The notes beneath the pieces are model-generated. The model saw nothing but the letters and a program-made list of their open reading frames with translations, was not told the origin of the DNA and ran no database searches. A program made the position numbers and the translations under genes. A stretch of DNA of 40,527 bases from positions 1 to 40,527 of the forward strand of contig CAZHSC010000027.1 of the NCBI GenBank assembly GCA_964534995.1. The letters are read 5' to 3'. Below, in pieces: positions 1 through 9,072 of the stretch. Every line of letters starts with the position of its first letter. Position 1 is the first letter of the stretch. The stretch is from JAJTFW01 sp964534995 (lineage in GTDB: Bacteria > Bacteroidota > Bacteroidia > AKYH767-A > OLB10).

Positions 1-1862
1 ACAATATTTTAAAAAATGGTTTCTGGGCCAAAACACAAAGCGAGGAGCGTCCGGCCAACTTTAACATCGGCCTCCTGAGTAGGGTGGAAGATGTTACTTC
101 CATGATTCTTGACAGCGTTCCGGCTGACGGGGATGAAGCGACAAGGACCAAGGCCATTGCCGCCGCGAATAAGGCCGCCACATCAAAACTTAAAGAAGCC
201 ATGGGCGCTGATAAGGATATGTATGTGATTGAAGTGGTACCTTTTTGGTCGGGTAACCGTTACCTCGCAATGTATTATGAAGTATTTACAGATATCCGTC
301 TGGTGGGAACCCCACCCGAAAATATCGGGAAATTCGGAGGTGAAACGGATAACTGGATGTGGCCACGCCATACCTGCGATATCAGCCTCTTCAGGATATA
401 TACCGACGCGAATAACAAACCCGCGAAATACAGCAAGGACAATAAGCCCTATGCACCAAAGCACTTTTTCCCGATCAATATTCAGGGCCCGCAGGAAAAC
501 AGTTATGCGATGATTCTCGGATATCCGGGACGTACACAACGCTATACCTACAGCGAAGGAATCAAGTTTTACGCGGAAAAAGAGCGCCCGATGCGGGTAA
601 AGGTGCGTCGTGATATCCTCGATATTTATGAGGAGTCCATGCTGAAGGATCCGAAAATCAAACTCATGTATGCCGACAAATACGCGGGACTGAGCAATTA
701 CTGGAAGAAGTTTATGGGAGAAGCCGATGCTTTGAAAAAACTGAATATCTATGAACGCAGGAAGGAGGAAGAAAATAAATTTTCCAATTGGGTGAAGAAT
801 GGTAATCATTCGAAATACAGCGAGGTGATTTCCCTCTATGAGCAGGCCTACGGTCAGGTAAAGAAATATGGTATTTTTAGCGTGTACCTGCAGGATGGTA
901 TCAGTAATTCACAGCCAATGACTTTTGCCATGGGTATGGGTCCGCTGGAGAAATTACTGGAGGATAAATCCAAAAAGGAGGATGCAAAGAAGATGGCTGC
1001 TGAAATGGCCGCTGATCTTGACACGGACTTTAAAGAATTCCATGAACCCATCGAAAAGAAAGTACTGGCCTCCGTGCTGATGCACCTGGTGGAGGACCTT
1101 GATAATGCCATGCTGCCCTCGTCTTTGGTGGAGATGGCCGCGAAGTATAAGAAAGACTATACGGCCATGGCCAATGACATGTGGAAGAAATCTTTTTTAA
1201 CAAGCAGGGAGAAGTTTGAGAAATTCCTGAAATCACCTTCTTTAAAGACCCTGAAGAAAGATCCCATCTATACCGTCACCAACGGATATCTGACGGAGCT
1301 TACCACTAAAATGCAGCCTGAAATCACCAAAATCAACACACAGCTTGGAAAAGCCAACCGCCTGTTTCAGGCTGGAGTGATGGAAATGAGCCCGAATCGC
1401 CTCTTTACACCTGATGCCAATGGTACCATGAGGCTCACTTACGGTCGCGTATTACCGTACAAGGGCAAAGATGCCGTATCTTTTAAGGAGTTCACCACTT
1501 CACGCGGAGTGATCGAAAAATTTTCGCCGGGAGATGTCGAGTTTGACGCGCCTGCGAAGCTGATCGATATGATGAAAAAGAAGGACTTCGGCCAGTATGC
1601 CGATAAAGACGGGGAGCTGCATATTTGCTTCCTTACCGACAATGACATAACAGGAGGTAACTCCGGCAGCCCGGTCATCAACGGGAAAGGAGAGCTGATT
1701 GGAACAGCATTCGACGGAAACTGGGAAGCCATCTCCAGTGATTTCGCTTTCGAACCGCAATACCAGCGCACGATTTGTGTGGATATACGTTATACATTGT
1801 TTATCCTTGATAAGTTCGGCGGTGCGGGACATCTGCTGAATGAAATGAAAATCATCCGCTGA
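1..1862 (+). CDS. S46 family dipeptidyl peptidase, DPP11-like, 5' end cut off by the window
   Basis: Exopeptidase of the S46 family, which removes dipeptides from the N-terminus of oligopeptides in the periplasm. The frame is open to the left edge and reads NGFWAKTQSEERP before the first possible internal start (GTG at 84), so the true start lies outside the window. About 620 residues are present of the roughly 720 usual for the family, and the signal peptide and catalytic histidine are missing. The catalytic serine sits in TGGNSGSPV (Ser codon 1662-1664). Counting 25 residues on, the S1 position that is Gly in DPP7 and Arg or Ser in DPP11 is Ser here (codon 1737-1739), in ISSD. The Phe that shapes the S2 pocket is conserved 16 residues after the serine. 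By family knowledge this favours cleavage after Asp/Glu; the specificity is an inference. Stop TGA. Confidence 0.92.
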   Translation, partial: NILKNGFWAKTQSEERPANFNIGLLSRVEDVTSMILDSVPADGDEATRTKAIAAANKAATSKLKEAMGADKDMYVIEVVPFWSGNRYLAMYYEVFTDIRLVGTPPENIGKFGGETDNWMWPRHTCDISLFRIYTDANNKPAKYSKDNKPYAPKHFFPINIQGPQENSYAMILGYPGRTQRYTYSEGIKFYAEKERPMRVKVRRDILDIYEESMLKDPKIKLMYADKYAGLSNYWKKFMGEADALKKLNIYERRKEEENKFSNWVKNGNHSKYSEVISLYEQAYGQVKKYGIFSVYLQDGISNSQPMTFAMGMGPLEKLLEDKSKKEDAKKMAAEMAADLDTDFKEFHEPIEKKVLASVLMHLVEDLDNAMLPSSLVEMAAKYKKDYTAMANDMWKKSFLTSREKFEKFLKSPSLKTLKKDPIYTVTNGYLTELTTKMQPEITKINTQLGKANRLFQAGVMEMSPNRLFTPDANGTMRLTYGRVLPYKGKDAVSFKEFTTSRGVIEKFSPGDVEFDAPAKLIDMMKKKDFGQYADKDGELHICFLTDNDITGGNSGSPVINGKGELIGTAFDGNWEAISSDFAFEPQYQRTICVDIRYTLFILDKFGGAGHLLNEMKIIR

Positions 1863-1885
1863 TTCATCCTATTTGCTTATTGCCG

Positions 1886-1915
1886 GGCGGCCATCCACTT
1901 CAGTGGATGGCCGCC
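1886..1915 (+). terminator. Strong hairpin after the S46 peptidase gene
   Basis: A perfect 14-bp inverted repeat (left arm GGCGGCCATCCACT) with only TC between the arms, 24 bp after the peptidase stop codon. There is no T-run after it, so it may end transcription through the hairpin alone or protect the 3' end of the mRNA. Confidence 0.6.
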
Positions 1916-2000
1916 TGCCATTCAGGGATATCTTCATTGATCGCGGGTCGTCCGCCTAACCCGGTAAATTGAAAGTGCTGCTGCGTTGAACCCGGATGTC

Positions 2001-2028
2001 TTGCGAGCATTAAATAACAGTATCTTTG
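2001..2028 (+). promoter_or_regulatory. Bacteroidota-type promoter of the carbonic anhydrase gene
   Basis: TATCTTTG at 2021-2028 matches the -7 consensus TAnnTTTG exactly. A TTG lies 17 bp upstream at 2001-2003, a little closer than the usual -33 spacing. Transcription from here would start just before the ATG at 2070, which argues against the earlier TTG start at 2046. Confidence 0.5.
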
Positions 2029-2069
2029 ATTAAAATAATTTCCGTTTGTACCCGGATCCAACTGACAGC

Positions 2070-2711
2070 ATGCATACCCTCGATAAACTCCTATCGGCAA
2101 ATAAGAAATGGGCAGGTGAAATGGTGGAAAAAGATCCACTGTTTTTTGAAAATCTGGTGAGCGTCCAAACGCCGGATTTCCTGTGGATAGGCTGCTCCGA
2201 CAGCCGGGTGCCTCCGGATGCCATTACACAAACAAAGCCCGGGCAGATTTTCATTCACAGAAATATCGCCAACATGGTGGTGCATACCGATCTCAACCTG
2301 CTCAGCGTGCTGCAGTACGCGGTAGAAATACTGAAGGTAAAGCATATCATTGTGTGCGGACACTATGGTTGCGGAGGAGTAAAGGCCGCCATGACCAAAC
2401 ATAGTTTTGGAATCATTAACAAATGGCTGAGAAATATTAAAGATGTGTACCGTTACCATCAGGATGAAATTGAAAGCCTGGCCACTGAGGATGAAAAAGT
2501 GAACCGGCTCATTGAACTGAATGTGATGGAGCAGGTGTTGAATCTCGCGAAGACTTCGATCGTCCAGAAATCATGGCTGGAAAATGACAGCCCGCATCTG
2601 CATGGCTGGGTATACGATTTGCATGATGGCATTATTCGCCCCCAGGTACATATGCCTCCCGGATCGAAGCTGGATCATCCGATTTTTGAGTACGATAATC
2701 TTGGTGAATAA
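2070..2711 (+). CDS. can: Beta-class carbonic anhydrase
   Basis: Zinc enzyme that interconverts CO2 and bicarbonate in the cytoplasm, supplying bicarbonate for carboxylations. The 213-residue protein carries the beta-class signatures: CSDSRV with zinc ligand Cys42 and the Asp44-Arg46 dyad, and GHYGCGG with ligands His98 and Cys101. Length is normal for the family. I start it at ATG 2070; an in-frame TTG at 2046 would add eight residues but falls very close to the predicted transcription start. It is a single-gene unit between a hairpin after the peptidase gene and a shared terminator facing the next, oppositely oriented gene. Substrate specificity is certain at family level; the physiological role is inferred. 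Confidence 0.95.
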   Translation: MHTLDKLLSANKKWAGEMVEKDPLFFENLVSVQTPDFLWIGCSDSRVPPDAITQTKPGQIFIHRNIANMVVHTDLNLLSVLQYAVEILKVKHIIVCGHYGCGGVKAAMTKHSFGIINKWLRNIKDVYRYHQDEIESLATEDEKVNRLIELNVMEQVLNLAKTSIVQKSWLENDSPHLHGWVYDLHDGIIRPQVHMPPGSKLDHPIFEYDNLGE

Positions 2712-2790
2712 CCTGATTCAACACCCTGTACTGAATGAAAAGCTCCCGAAGCGCTGTTGATTGTTTCAGGAGGTAAATTCATTGCATTAA

Positions 2791-2821
2791 AAAACCCCGG
2801 TACACAAGGCACCGGGGTTTT
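2791..2821. terminator. Bidirectional terminator between convergent genes
   Basis: An 11-bp stem, AAAACCCCGGT with ACCGGGGTTTT, around a 9-base loop. The A-run on one side and T-run on the other let it work in both directions, for the carbonic anhydrase gene and for the opposing DUF4397 gene that ends at 2845. Confidence 0.85.
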
Positions 2822-2844
2822 GTTTTGGACTTTCTGTGCTGTTA

Positions 2845-5800
2845 TTACTTAATTACATTGAATCGTTTTACCGCAATTTGTCCATCGGCCACAACCTGCA
2901 GCAGGTATGCACCGGCATTCAGTGCTTTGATGTCAACTGAAATGGTATTGCTGTTGCCGGACACCGGCTGAGCGAAAATCACTTTACCGGTAATATCGCA
3001 TACCTGTATAGCTTCAGCAGCGTTTTCCGCACTTAATGCCACCTGGATCATTTCAGTAGCCGGATTCGGATACAGGTTTTCCAGCAGGTTGTTATTGATT
3101 TCATTAAGACCCGTTGCTACAGGGAAAGGAATAACCGTACCATCGGCAAGGGCAGCAAACAAGCCAAATGCTTCTCCGTTTTGGTTAGACGAAGGGTTGA
3201 GGAATCCGGAAGCGAATACCACAGCGCTTCCACCACCCAATGAAGAAAGATCAGCTGCGTACTGAGCAATCACCAGGCTGTTGTTCACTGGATCAGTAAC
3301 CTGAAGTGTATACGCTGAAGACGCAACGGAAATGTAGGAGGTGATGTCAGTGTAGGCGGCATTATCCACAATGATACCCGCACCTGCGGCAACAACATCT
3401 ACGGTAGGAGCATCCGTTGAACCATGCAGGACACGGAAATCAACATCCGTTCCGTTGGCGGAAGATTCACGCATCTGGTTTTGCAGCAATAAGGTAAATC
3501 CGGTGGGACGTCCGTCGGGATTTACCGCGAAAGAGGCAGGAGCAAGTACCCCGCTGGCTATGGCTGCATAGGTTTCACCGTTTTCGAATGTTAAAGAATA
3601 ATTTACCAGTGTATCCGCCGCCGTGACTGAATTTTTAGGTGCGATGCCAATTTCGATCCATACATCACCCGGTACATCAATATACGGGGTAGCGGTGCGG
3701 AAAGCAAAGTTGTCAAGCAATAAGGCTCCGTTTACATAAACGTCCACGCTGTCGGCAGCAGGATCCGCGCAATTGTGAATTACCTGTAAACGCGCCTGAC
3801 TGGTAGCAGGTAATGTTATTACCGTACCATTGGGGAGCGCGGCGAATAATCCGAAAGCTTCACCATTCTGGTTGTTGGCAGGATTTAAAAACCCGGAAGC
3901 AAATACAACGGCCGATTGATCACTGATCAGGTTCAGAGGAGCTTCAAAACTTGCCACAATGGTATTCGTACCGGCAGCTTTAACGTCTAACAGATACGGG
4001 TTGGCGGGTACCGAAATATAAGCGGTAATATCTGTATAAGCAGCACCACTCACCAGCGTAGCCACATTTCTGGCAGCAACATCCACCGCAGGTGCATCGC
4101 TTGCGCCGTGCAATACGCGGAAATCTACTTCGCCGGAATTGAGGGCATTTTCACGCATGCCACCGCTAAGGATCAAGCGGAAACCGGTGGATACCAGATC
4201 GGGATTCGGAGCAAAGTTAGCTGGTGTAAGAACGCCGGTAGCAATGGCAGTATAGGTTTCCCCGTTTGTAAGGGTAACCGGAATATTGACTATCGTATCG
4301 TTTGCCGAAGCGCTGCTTCCGGGAGCAATACCGATATTTAATTCAACACCGGAAGGAACGTCAATGTATGGAGTGGCGGTGCGGAATGCAAAGTCGTTCA
4401 GTAACAAAGAACCATTCACATAAACATCTACCGTATCGGCAGCAGGATCAGCAGCGTTATGAATGATCTGCAAACGGGAATTGCTGGTGTCGCTTAAGGC
4501 GATGACCGTGCCGTTGGGGAGCGCGGCAAACAAGCCGAAGGCTTCGCCATTCTGATTGGCTGATGGGTTTAGAAAACCGGAAGCGAAAACAACGGCCGCT
4601 CCTCCGGGTAAACTGCTGAGGGGCGCAAAATAGCTCGCTACAATAGGGTTACCTGCCGCAAGTGTGATGTCAATGAGGTAATCGGCAGGCGGTACCGAAA
4701 GGTAGCCTTGTAACCCGGTGTAGGTAATGCTGTCGATGAGTTGAGCAACGTTGCGTGCATATACATCCACTGCCGGCGCATCACTTGCGCCATGAAGTAC
4801 CGCCAGGTCTACGTCAGAAGGGTTTTGTGCTGCCTCCTGCATGCCGTTAAACAGTAAGAGGCGGAATGCGGTGGATATCCCTTCAGGATTGGCGGCAAAA
4901 GCGGAGGGATTCAATACTCCGTTTGCAACAGCTACATAGGTCTCACCATCGTTTAACAACACCGGAATGTTCACCAGGGTGTCGTCGGCATTGTTGCTGT
5001 TGGAGGATGCTATACCGATGTTCAGCGTTTGTCCGCTGTTTACGTCAATGAAGGGAGTGGCCGCGCGGAAATTGAAATTGTCAATGAGCAGGGCGCCATT
5101 CAGGTAAACGTCCACCGCGGCAGCTGCGGGGTCGGCAGCATTGTGAATGACCTGCAGGCGGGCGTTACCCACTTTGTTCAGTGCGATGACCGTACCGTTG
5201 GGAAGCGCTGCGTAAAGGCCGAATGCGGGACCATTTTGATTTTGTGAAGGATCGAGGAAGCCCGATGCAAATACGATGGCGGCACCACCGGCCAGACCAC
5301 TTAATTCTGCAGAATAGGTAGCCACAACGGGATTACCGGCAGCCAGGGTTACATCCAGTAAATAATTACCGGCAGGTACGCTGATGTAAGAGGTAATGTC
5401 GGTATACGAAGCATCGTTAACCAGGGTACCTACTCCTTGCGCGATTACATCCACGGTGGGAGCATCGGTAGCACCGTGCAATACCCTGAAATCTACTTCG
5501 CCCGCATTCTGAGCTGCGTTGCGGATGTTACCGGCAAATCTCAGGCGGAACCCGGTACCGTTACCATCCGGGTTGGACGCAAAGGCGGTGGTATCAAGAA
5601 CACCGCTCGCAATGGCCACATATCTCTGATTCTGAACAAAGGTTCTTTCAATATTTACAAGGGTATCATTAACACCTGTGCTGTTGCCGGGCGCGATGCC
5701 GATGTTGATGGTTACACCCGATGGTATGTTCAGGAAGGGTGTGGCAGTTCTGAATGCGAAATCATTCAGTGTTAAAGTTCCATTGACATAAACGTCAACA

Positions 5801-5910
5801 GTGTCGGCAGCCGGATCTGCACAGTTGTGAATCACCTGGAGCTGCGATTGAGCCCCTGCCTGATTGGAAACACCGGCTGCAAATAATAAAGCAAATAAGA
5901 ATTTTTTCAT
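2845..5910 (-). CDS. Secreted DUF4397 repeat protein with T9SS sorting domain
   Basis: A 1021-residue cell-surface or secreted protein. It has an N-terminal signal peptide (MKKFLFALLFAAGVSNQAGA, cleavage likely after residue 20), then four tandem repeats starting at Leu24, 252, 480 and 708, each exactly 228 residues, and a C-terminal T9SS type A sorting domain from about residue 940 (LYPNPA, then GAYLLQV near the end). Each repeat contains two related DUF4397-like halves: an A half opening LQVIHNxADPAA and a B half opening FRVLHGxxDAPxVDV. The halves end in GVL and ASGFL, giving eight modules in A-B order. The domain's function is unknown in general; adhesion or surface-layer roles are only guesses. 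The gene faces the carbonic anhydrase gene and shares a terminator with it. Stop TAA. Confidence 0.9.
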   Translation of the reverse strand: MKKFLFALLFAAGVSNQAGAQSQLQVIHNCADPAADTVDVYVNGTLTLNDFAFRTATPFLNIPSGVTINIGIAPGNSTGVNDTLVNIERTFVQNQRYVAIASGVLDTTAFASNPDGNGTGFRLRFAGNIRNAAQNAGEVDFRVLHGATDAPTVDVIAQGVGTLVNDASYTDITSYISVPAGNYLLDVTLAAGNPVVATYSAELSGLAGGAAIVFASGFLDPSQNQNGPAFGLYAALPNGTVIALNKVGNARLQVIHNAADPAAAAVDVYLNGALLIDNFNFRAATPFIDVNSGQTLNIGIASSNSNNADDTLVNIPVLLNDGETYVAVANGVLNPSAFAANPEGISTAFRLLLFNGMQEAAQNPSDVDLAVLHGASDAPAVDVYARNVAQLIDSITYTGLQGYLSVPPADYLIDITLAAGNPIVASYFAPLSSLPGGAAVVFASGFLNPSANQNGEAFGLFAALPNGTVIALSDTSNSRLQIIHNAADPAADTVDVYVNGSLLLNDFAFRTATPYIDVPSGVELNIGIAPGSSASANDTIVNIPVTLTNGETYTAIATGVLTPANFAPNPDLVSTGFRLILSGGMRENALNSGEVDFRVLHGASDAPAVDVAARNVATLVSGAAYTDITAYISVPANPYLLDVKAAGTNTIVASFEAPLNLISDQSAVVFASGFLNPANNQNGEAFGLFAALPNGTVITLPATSQARLQVIHNCADPAADSVDVYVNGALLLDNFAFRTATPYIDVPGDVWIEIGIAPKNSVTAADTLVNYSLTFENGETYAAIASGVLAPASFAVNPDGRPTGFTLLLQNQMRESSANGTDVDFRVLHGSTDAPTVDVVAAGAGIIVDNAAYTDITSYISVASSAYTLQVTDPVNNSLVIAQYAADLSSLGGGSAVVFASGFLNPSSNQNGEAFGLFAALADGTVIPFPVATGLNEINNNLLENLYPNPATEMIQVALSAENAAEAIQVCDITGKVIFAQPVSGNSNTISVDIKALNAGAYLLQVVADGQIAVKRFNVIK
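3106..5841 (-). repeat. Four 684-bp tandem repeats inside the DUF4397 gene
   Basis: The equivalent leucine codons of the four repeats end at 5841, 5157, 4473 and 3789, so every interval is exactly 684 bp. The fourth repeat ends near 3106, where the protein switches to the linker before the sorting domain. The copies have diverged at base level but contain no net insertions or deletions. Confidence 0.85.
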
Positions 5911-6378
5911 GTTTTTTGATTTTAGTGTTTTGTGTTTACATCAGTTGTAATAACACATATACAATTTTATTGTTTAATAATAGTCGTAAAAGATTAAACA
6001 AAAATTGATTAATATACAGAAAATCAGATTAATAAATAATCATTAAAAAACTACTTCGTAGGCGCCGGTTTAACCGCATTTACAGTATCCGTATAAAAAG
6101 TACCCATTCATACTGAAACAAACAGAACAGGAGGCAAGCATGAAAAAATTTCATCTTCCGGCAGTACTTATATGAATAATACTACAGCATTTCTTTCGTC
6201 CGGCGCTTTTAAGTAATCGAAGCTGAACCTTCCCCGCTATTAGCAGAATTTACATTCAAATTTTTGAATAGCTCTGTTATGTCCAGCCCGGATAACTTTT
6301 CAGACAAGGAATAGCCCTGGCAGGGAAATGCCTGTCATTTACAGAAATGCGCCCTGGTAAATGTGGCGAGGTCGTAAA
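5911..6378. other. Intergenic region between two T9SS cargo genes
   Basis: 468 bp, AT-rich next to the DUF4397 gene, where its promoter should lie; I see no exact TAnnTTTG on the minus strand, only the one-mismatch TAAAATTG near 5955. It contains a 7-bp inverted repeat, ATTCAAA-TT-TTTGAAT, at 6254-6269. It also holds a 12-codon plus-strand frame at 6140-6175 behind an AGGAGG. No gene of normal size is visible. Confidence 0.5.
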
Positions 6379-8031
6379 TTACTCTTTGATGAATTTGCTG
6401 CTCATTTGAACGCTTTCAGTCTGGACACTCAGCAAATACATTCCGGGGGCAAGTCCTGATATATCGCAGGTATAGGTATTTTCATTTTGAATAAACCGAA
6501 TGGCTACCTGTACGCCACTGTTATTGGTGAGCTGTATATCCTTTACCTGATCAGGCAACTCAAATGAAATACTTTCGCGGGCTGGGTTGGGATGGATGCT
6601 CAGCGGTTTTTCATCGGAAATTCCATTTTCCATCCTGAGTGAACCATTGGAAAACTGCTGCAACAGGATGCTGTCGGCTGTTTGCGTGCCGCCATTGTTA
6701 TATACATAATGACTAAATCCCGCAGCATAATAATAAGTGCTTCTTCCCCTGACAATATCCGTAAACCCTGATTGCAGTTGGGTTGGATTAAAAGGAAGGT
6801 TCCAGGAAAAATTGAAATCAAACAGCTTTTTTCCATACTTGCTGTAACGCAACAGCATATACGACCGTGTTTTCAGGGTACCTCCTCCCTGTAATGGGTA
6901 GGTATATTGTTTGTCACCGCAAATGATCAGGGAGCCGTCGTTTTCTACCTGCAGGTGAACGGCCTTTGATTTATTGCCGAAATAGCGTTGCCAGTGTAAA
7001 ACACCATCTTTAAGAAAAAGGCGGTAAATCTTGGTATCGTAGCCTGATGGGTTGTTTGAACTATTACCAATGCTGTGTACATAGGAGCTTTTACTGATCG
7101 ATTTAACAAAATCACGGACTTCCCAGGTCTGGTAATTCCATTTCAGGTTCCCATTGTAAGTGTAGCAACGAATAACCCCATGGCAACGGTTCATCGTATC
7201 GCCGGGAGCCAGTCCGTACATGGTTCCGCTCACCACTACCTGGCTGTTGGTATTTGTGGTATATACATGCAGGCTGGATACATGATTGTCTTCAAAATTT
7301 CCGGGTATCAACTGGTCCTTGATCTCAAATACGAGGGTCATGGAGGAGTTTAGTTTCTCCAGGAAAAAGAAATTACCATACAGGCTTTCTTTTCTCGAAC
7401 CGCCGATAAAAATATTACCGGATGGCGTTACCGTAAAATCACGGATGGTATAGCCGTCATTACTGGCCTGGCCCGCTTTGGCGAGACTCGTTTTATAAGT
7501 GCCGGCTGCGTTTTTACGGCAAATCCCCCGTCCCCAGATCTGATCGGCAAGGTCGCGGTAACGGTAGATCAGAAATTTGTTGGAGGCATTGTCAATTCCT
7601 CCTCCAAAGAATTCTAAACTGTCAACGCTTGTTTTCAACAGGGAAAAAGAAGCGGAATCGGTATCCGTCAGATTATAGTCCATTACTTTAAGGTGCATAT
7701 TGAATTGCACGGCGTCGGAAGTCTGGGTTGAAATCAGTAATCGTTGTTGTACGGTGTCAATCAGGAAAGCACGGATCGAGGGCAGTCCGCCGGAAACGTT
7801 TACAGTAACCTGGTTCAGTTGGGTTCCCGTTGAATCAAAAAGCCTGATTTTATAGGAATACGGAGCCTGGTTGTAGTCATAGGTGAGCAGATAAATGTTG
7901 CCGTTGGGTGTATTTTCCAGCATAGATAGTTTGGTGGCCAGTGCATCATTTTCGGTTAAATTCCAGCCGGTTTGCGCCTTTAGGGAGAGGGAAAGCGAGA
8001 GCAGGAAAATTAAAATCAGGTTTTTGTTCAT
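6379..8031 (-). CDS. Secreted T9SS cargo protein, beta-propeller-like, function unknown
   Basis: A 550-residue protein with a signal peptide (residues 1-19, ending SLKAQ) and a C-terminal T9SS type A sorting domain from about residue 475 (IHPNPARESISFEL, then GMYLLSVQTE). The middle is rich in short beta-strand patterns such as GNIYLLTYD, GNIFIGGSRK and GSLIICGDKQ, recurring every 40-60 residues. This resembles the repeats in bacterial beta-propeller proteins that report values in a sequence of blades. No catalytic motif was recognised. It reads in the same direction as the DUF4397 gene but lies 468 bp away, so it is probably transcribed separately. The propeller fold is inference; export by T9SS is well supported. 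Stop TAA. Confidence 0.8.
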   Translation of the reverse strand: MNKNLILIFLLSLSLSLKAQTGWNLTENDALATKLSMLENTPNGNIYLLTYDYNQAPYSYKIRLFDSTGTQLNQVTVNVSGGLPSIRAFLIDTVQQRLLISTQTSDAVQFNMHLKVMDYNLTDTDSASFSLLKTSVDSLEFFGGGIDNASNKFLIYRYRDLADQIWGRGICRKNAAGTYKTSLAKAGQASNDGYTIRDFTVTPSGNIFIGGSRKESLYGNFFFLEKLNSSMTLVFEIKDQLIPGNFEDNHVSSLHVYTTNTNSQVVVSGTMYGLAPGDTMNRCHGVIRCYTYNGNLKWNYQTWEVRDFVKSISKSSYVHSIGNSSNNPSGYDTKIYRLFLKDGVLHWQRYFGNKSKAVHLQVENDGSLIICGDKQYTYPLQGGGTLKTRSYMLLRYSKYGKKLFDFNFSWNLPFNPTQLQSGFTDIVRGRSTYYYAAGFSHYVYNNGGTQTADSILLQQFSNGSLRMENGISDEKPLSIHPNPARESISFELPDQVKDIQLTNNSGVQVAIRFIQNENTYTCDISGLAPGMYLLSVQTESVQMSSKFIKE

Positions 8032-8048
8032 GTGTATAGGGTTCGATG

Positions 8049-8056
8049 CAAAGTTA
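8049..8056 (-). promoter_or_regulatory. Promoter -7 element of the 550-residue T9SS gene
   Basis: On the minus strand this reads TAACTTTG, an exact TAnnTTTG match, 18 bp upstream of the start codon at 8031. No clear TTTG was found at the -33 position. Confidence 0.4.
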
Positions 8057-8289
8057 TCGAGGTGTTAAGCCCATGTTAATCACCTTATAAAAGTCTATTC
8101 ACCAATTGACTGTGAATAAAGTGGGCACCCATCCCTCAAGAATTTTCGGGAAGGTATATGCCGGAAAACTCAATTGCCTCAAAACAGTAAATCCCGGTTC
8201 CCTCTTTCTGGTCAAAAACATCAGGCAAACAAACGCTGATAACCTGCCTGTTCTTTTGCAAAGTCTTTAAGTCATTAAACTGACTGATG

Positions 8290-8661
8290 TTACAATTCCG
8301 GCAATTTTACATCATCCGGTACGATAAAAGCTGATTTGTAATGGCTTTCCAGTTTTTTCAAAAAGCCTGACGCCTCAAGTCTTGTTCTGAAATCACCCAC
8401 CCTCACTTTAAAATTGGGCTGCTGGTAAATCAGATAGGCGGGGGTATCACCAAAATATTGTAAAAATTCGGTACGGATTTCCTGCGCTCTGTTCCTGTCA
8501 TTGCCAAAATAAATCTGAATCCTGAAGCCGGGCATGGCCATCTTCATGGCATTTACTTTCTTGTGTCTTTCAATGAGTTCGTCGGCTTTAACGCCTGCAG
8601 CATTTGTTTGAGCCGGTGCGGTGGAGGGCAAGAAAAATAAAATCAGGAGCAATAGACGCAT
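8290..8661 (-). CDS. Exported SPOR domain protein
   Basis: A 123-residue protein with a signal peptide (MRLLLLILFFLPSTAPAQ) followed by a short helix and one SPOR domain from about residue 46 to 119. The domain opens with GFRIQIYFGNDRNRA and contains FKVRVGDFRTRLEA, the typical second half of SPOR. SPOR domains bind peptidoglycan strands stripped of stem peptides, so a periplasmic role in cell-wall organisation is expected. Small single-SPOR proteins of this type are common in Bacteroidota. It has no partner gene on the same strand within 250 bp and is divergent from the respiratory operon. Stop TAA. Confidence 0.85.
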   Translation of the reverse strand: MRLLLLILFFLPSTAPAQTNAAGVKADELIERHKKVNAMKMAMPGFRIQIYFGNDRNRAQEIRTEFLQYFGDTPAYLIYQQPNFKVRVGDFRTRLEASGFLKKLESHYKSAFIVPDDVKLPEL

Positions 8662-9072
8662 GTGGCAAATATCTGAAATTAGCCTTTTGTTATTCAGATA
8701 CTTGGATGATCCGCCTGCAAATCAATCATTTATTTTACGGGACGTATTCAATGGACTGTTTTTGAACAGGTAACCCGCTTACAGGCTGAAATCAGGATTG
8801 CTTTTGATACAATTAAAGCATTGATAATTAAAACGAAATTTTTTTAACTGTTAAAAAAAGGCAATCTGGTAAGAAAAACATTGGTGTGGGTGGCAGGTGA
8901 TTGTCAATAACATTAATGCCGCTGATTAGAATGAATCAAAATTTGGGAAATTTTATTGATTTAATAGTTCGGAATATAGTTTATGCTAAATTTGGCGCTC
9001 AGAAAATCAGACTTTATTGTCAATTTAAGGTAAAATAATTCGCTTAAAACTTATTAAAAATACATCGAGCTT
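8662..9072. other. Divergent regulatory region upstream of the respiratory operon
   Basis: 411 bp without a gene, AT-rich towards actA. It carries the likely operon promoter at 8987-8994 and must also hold the promoter of the divergent SPOR gene, for which I find no clear match. No RNA gene was recognised. Confidence 0.5.
8987..8994 (+). promoter_or_regulatory. Probable promoter -7 element of the act-cox operon
   Basis: TAAATTTG matches TAnnTTTG exactly, 78 bp upstream of the actA start, giving a leader of about 70 nt. The -33 region is poor (no TTTG at the right spacing), which could mean an activator is needed. Confidence 0.5.

Noticed and set aside
183..809. 208-codon minus-strand frame
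   Set aside because: Lies wholly inside the S46 peptidase gene, which has clear family motifs; the minus-strand product has no recognisable features.
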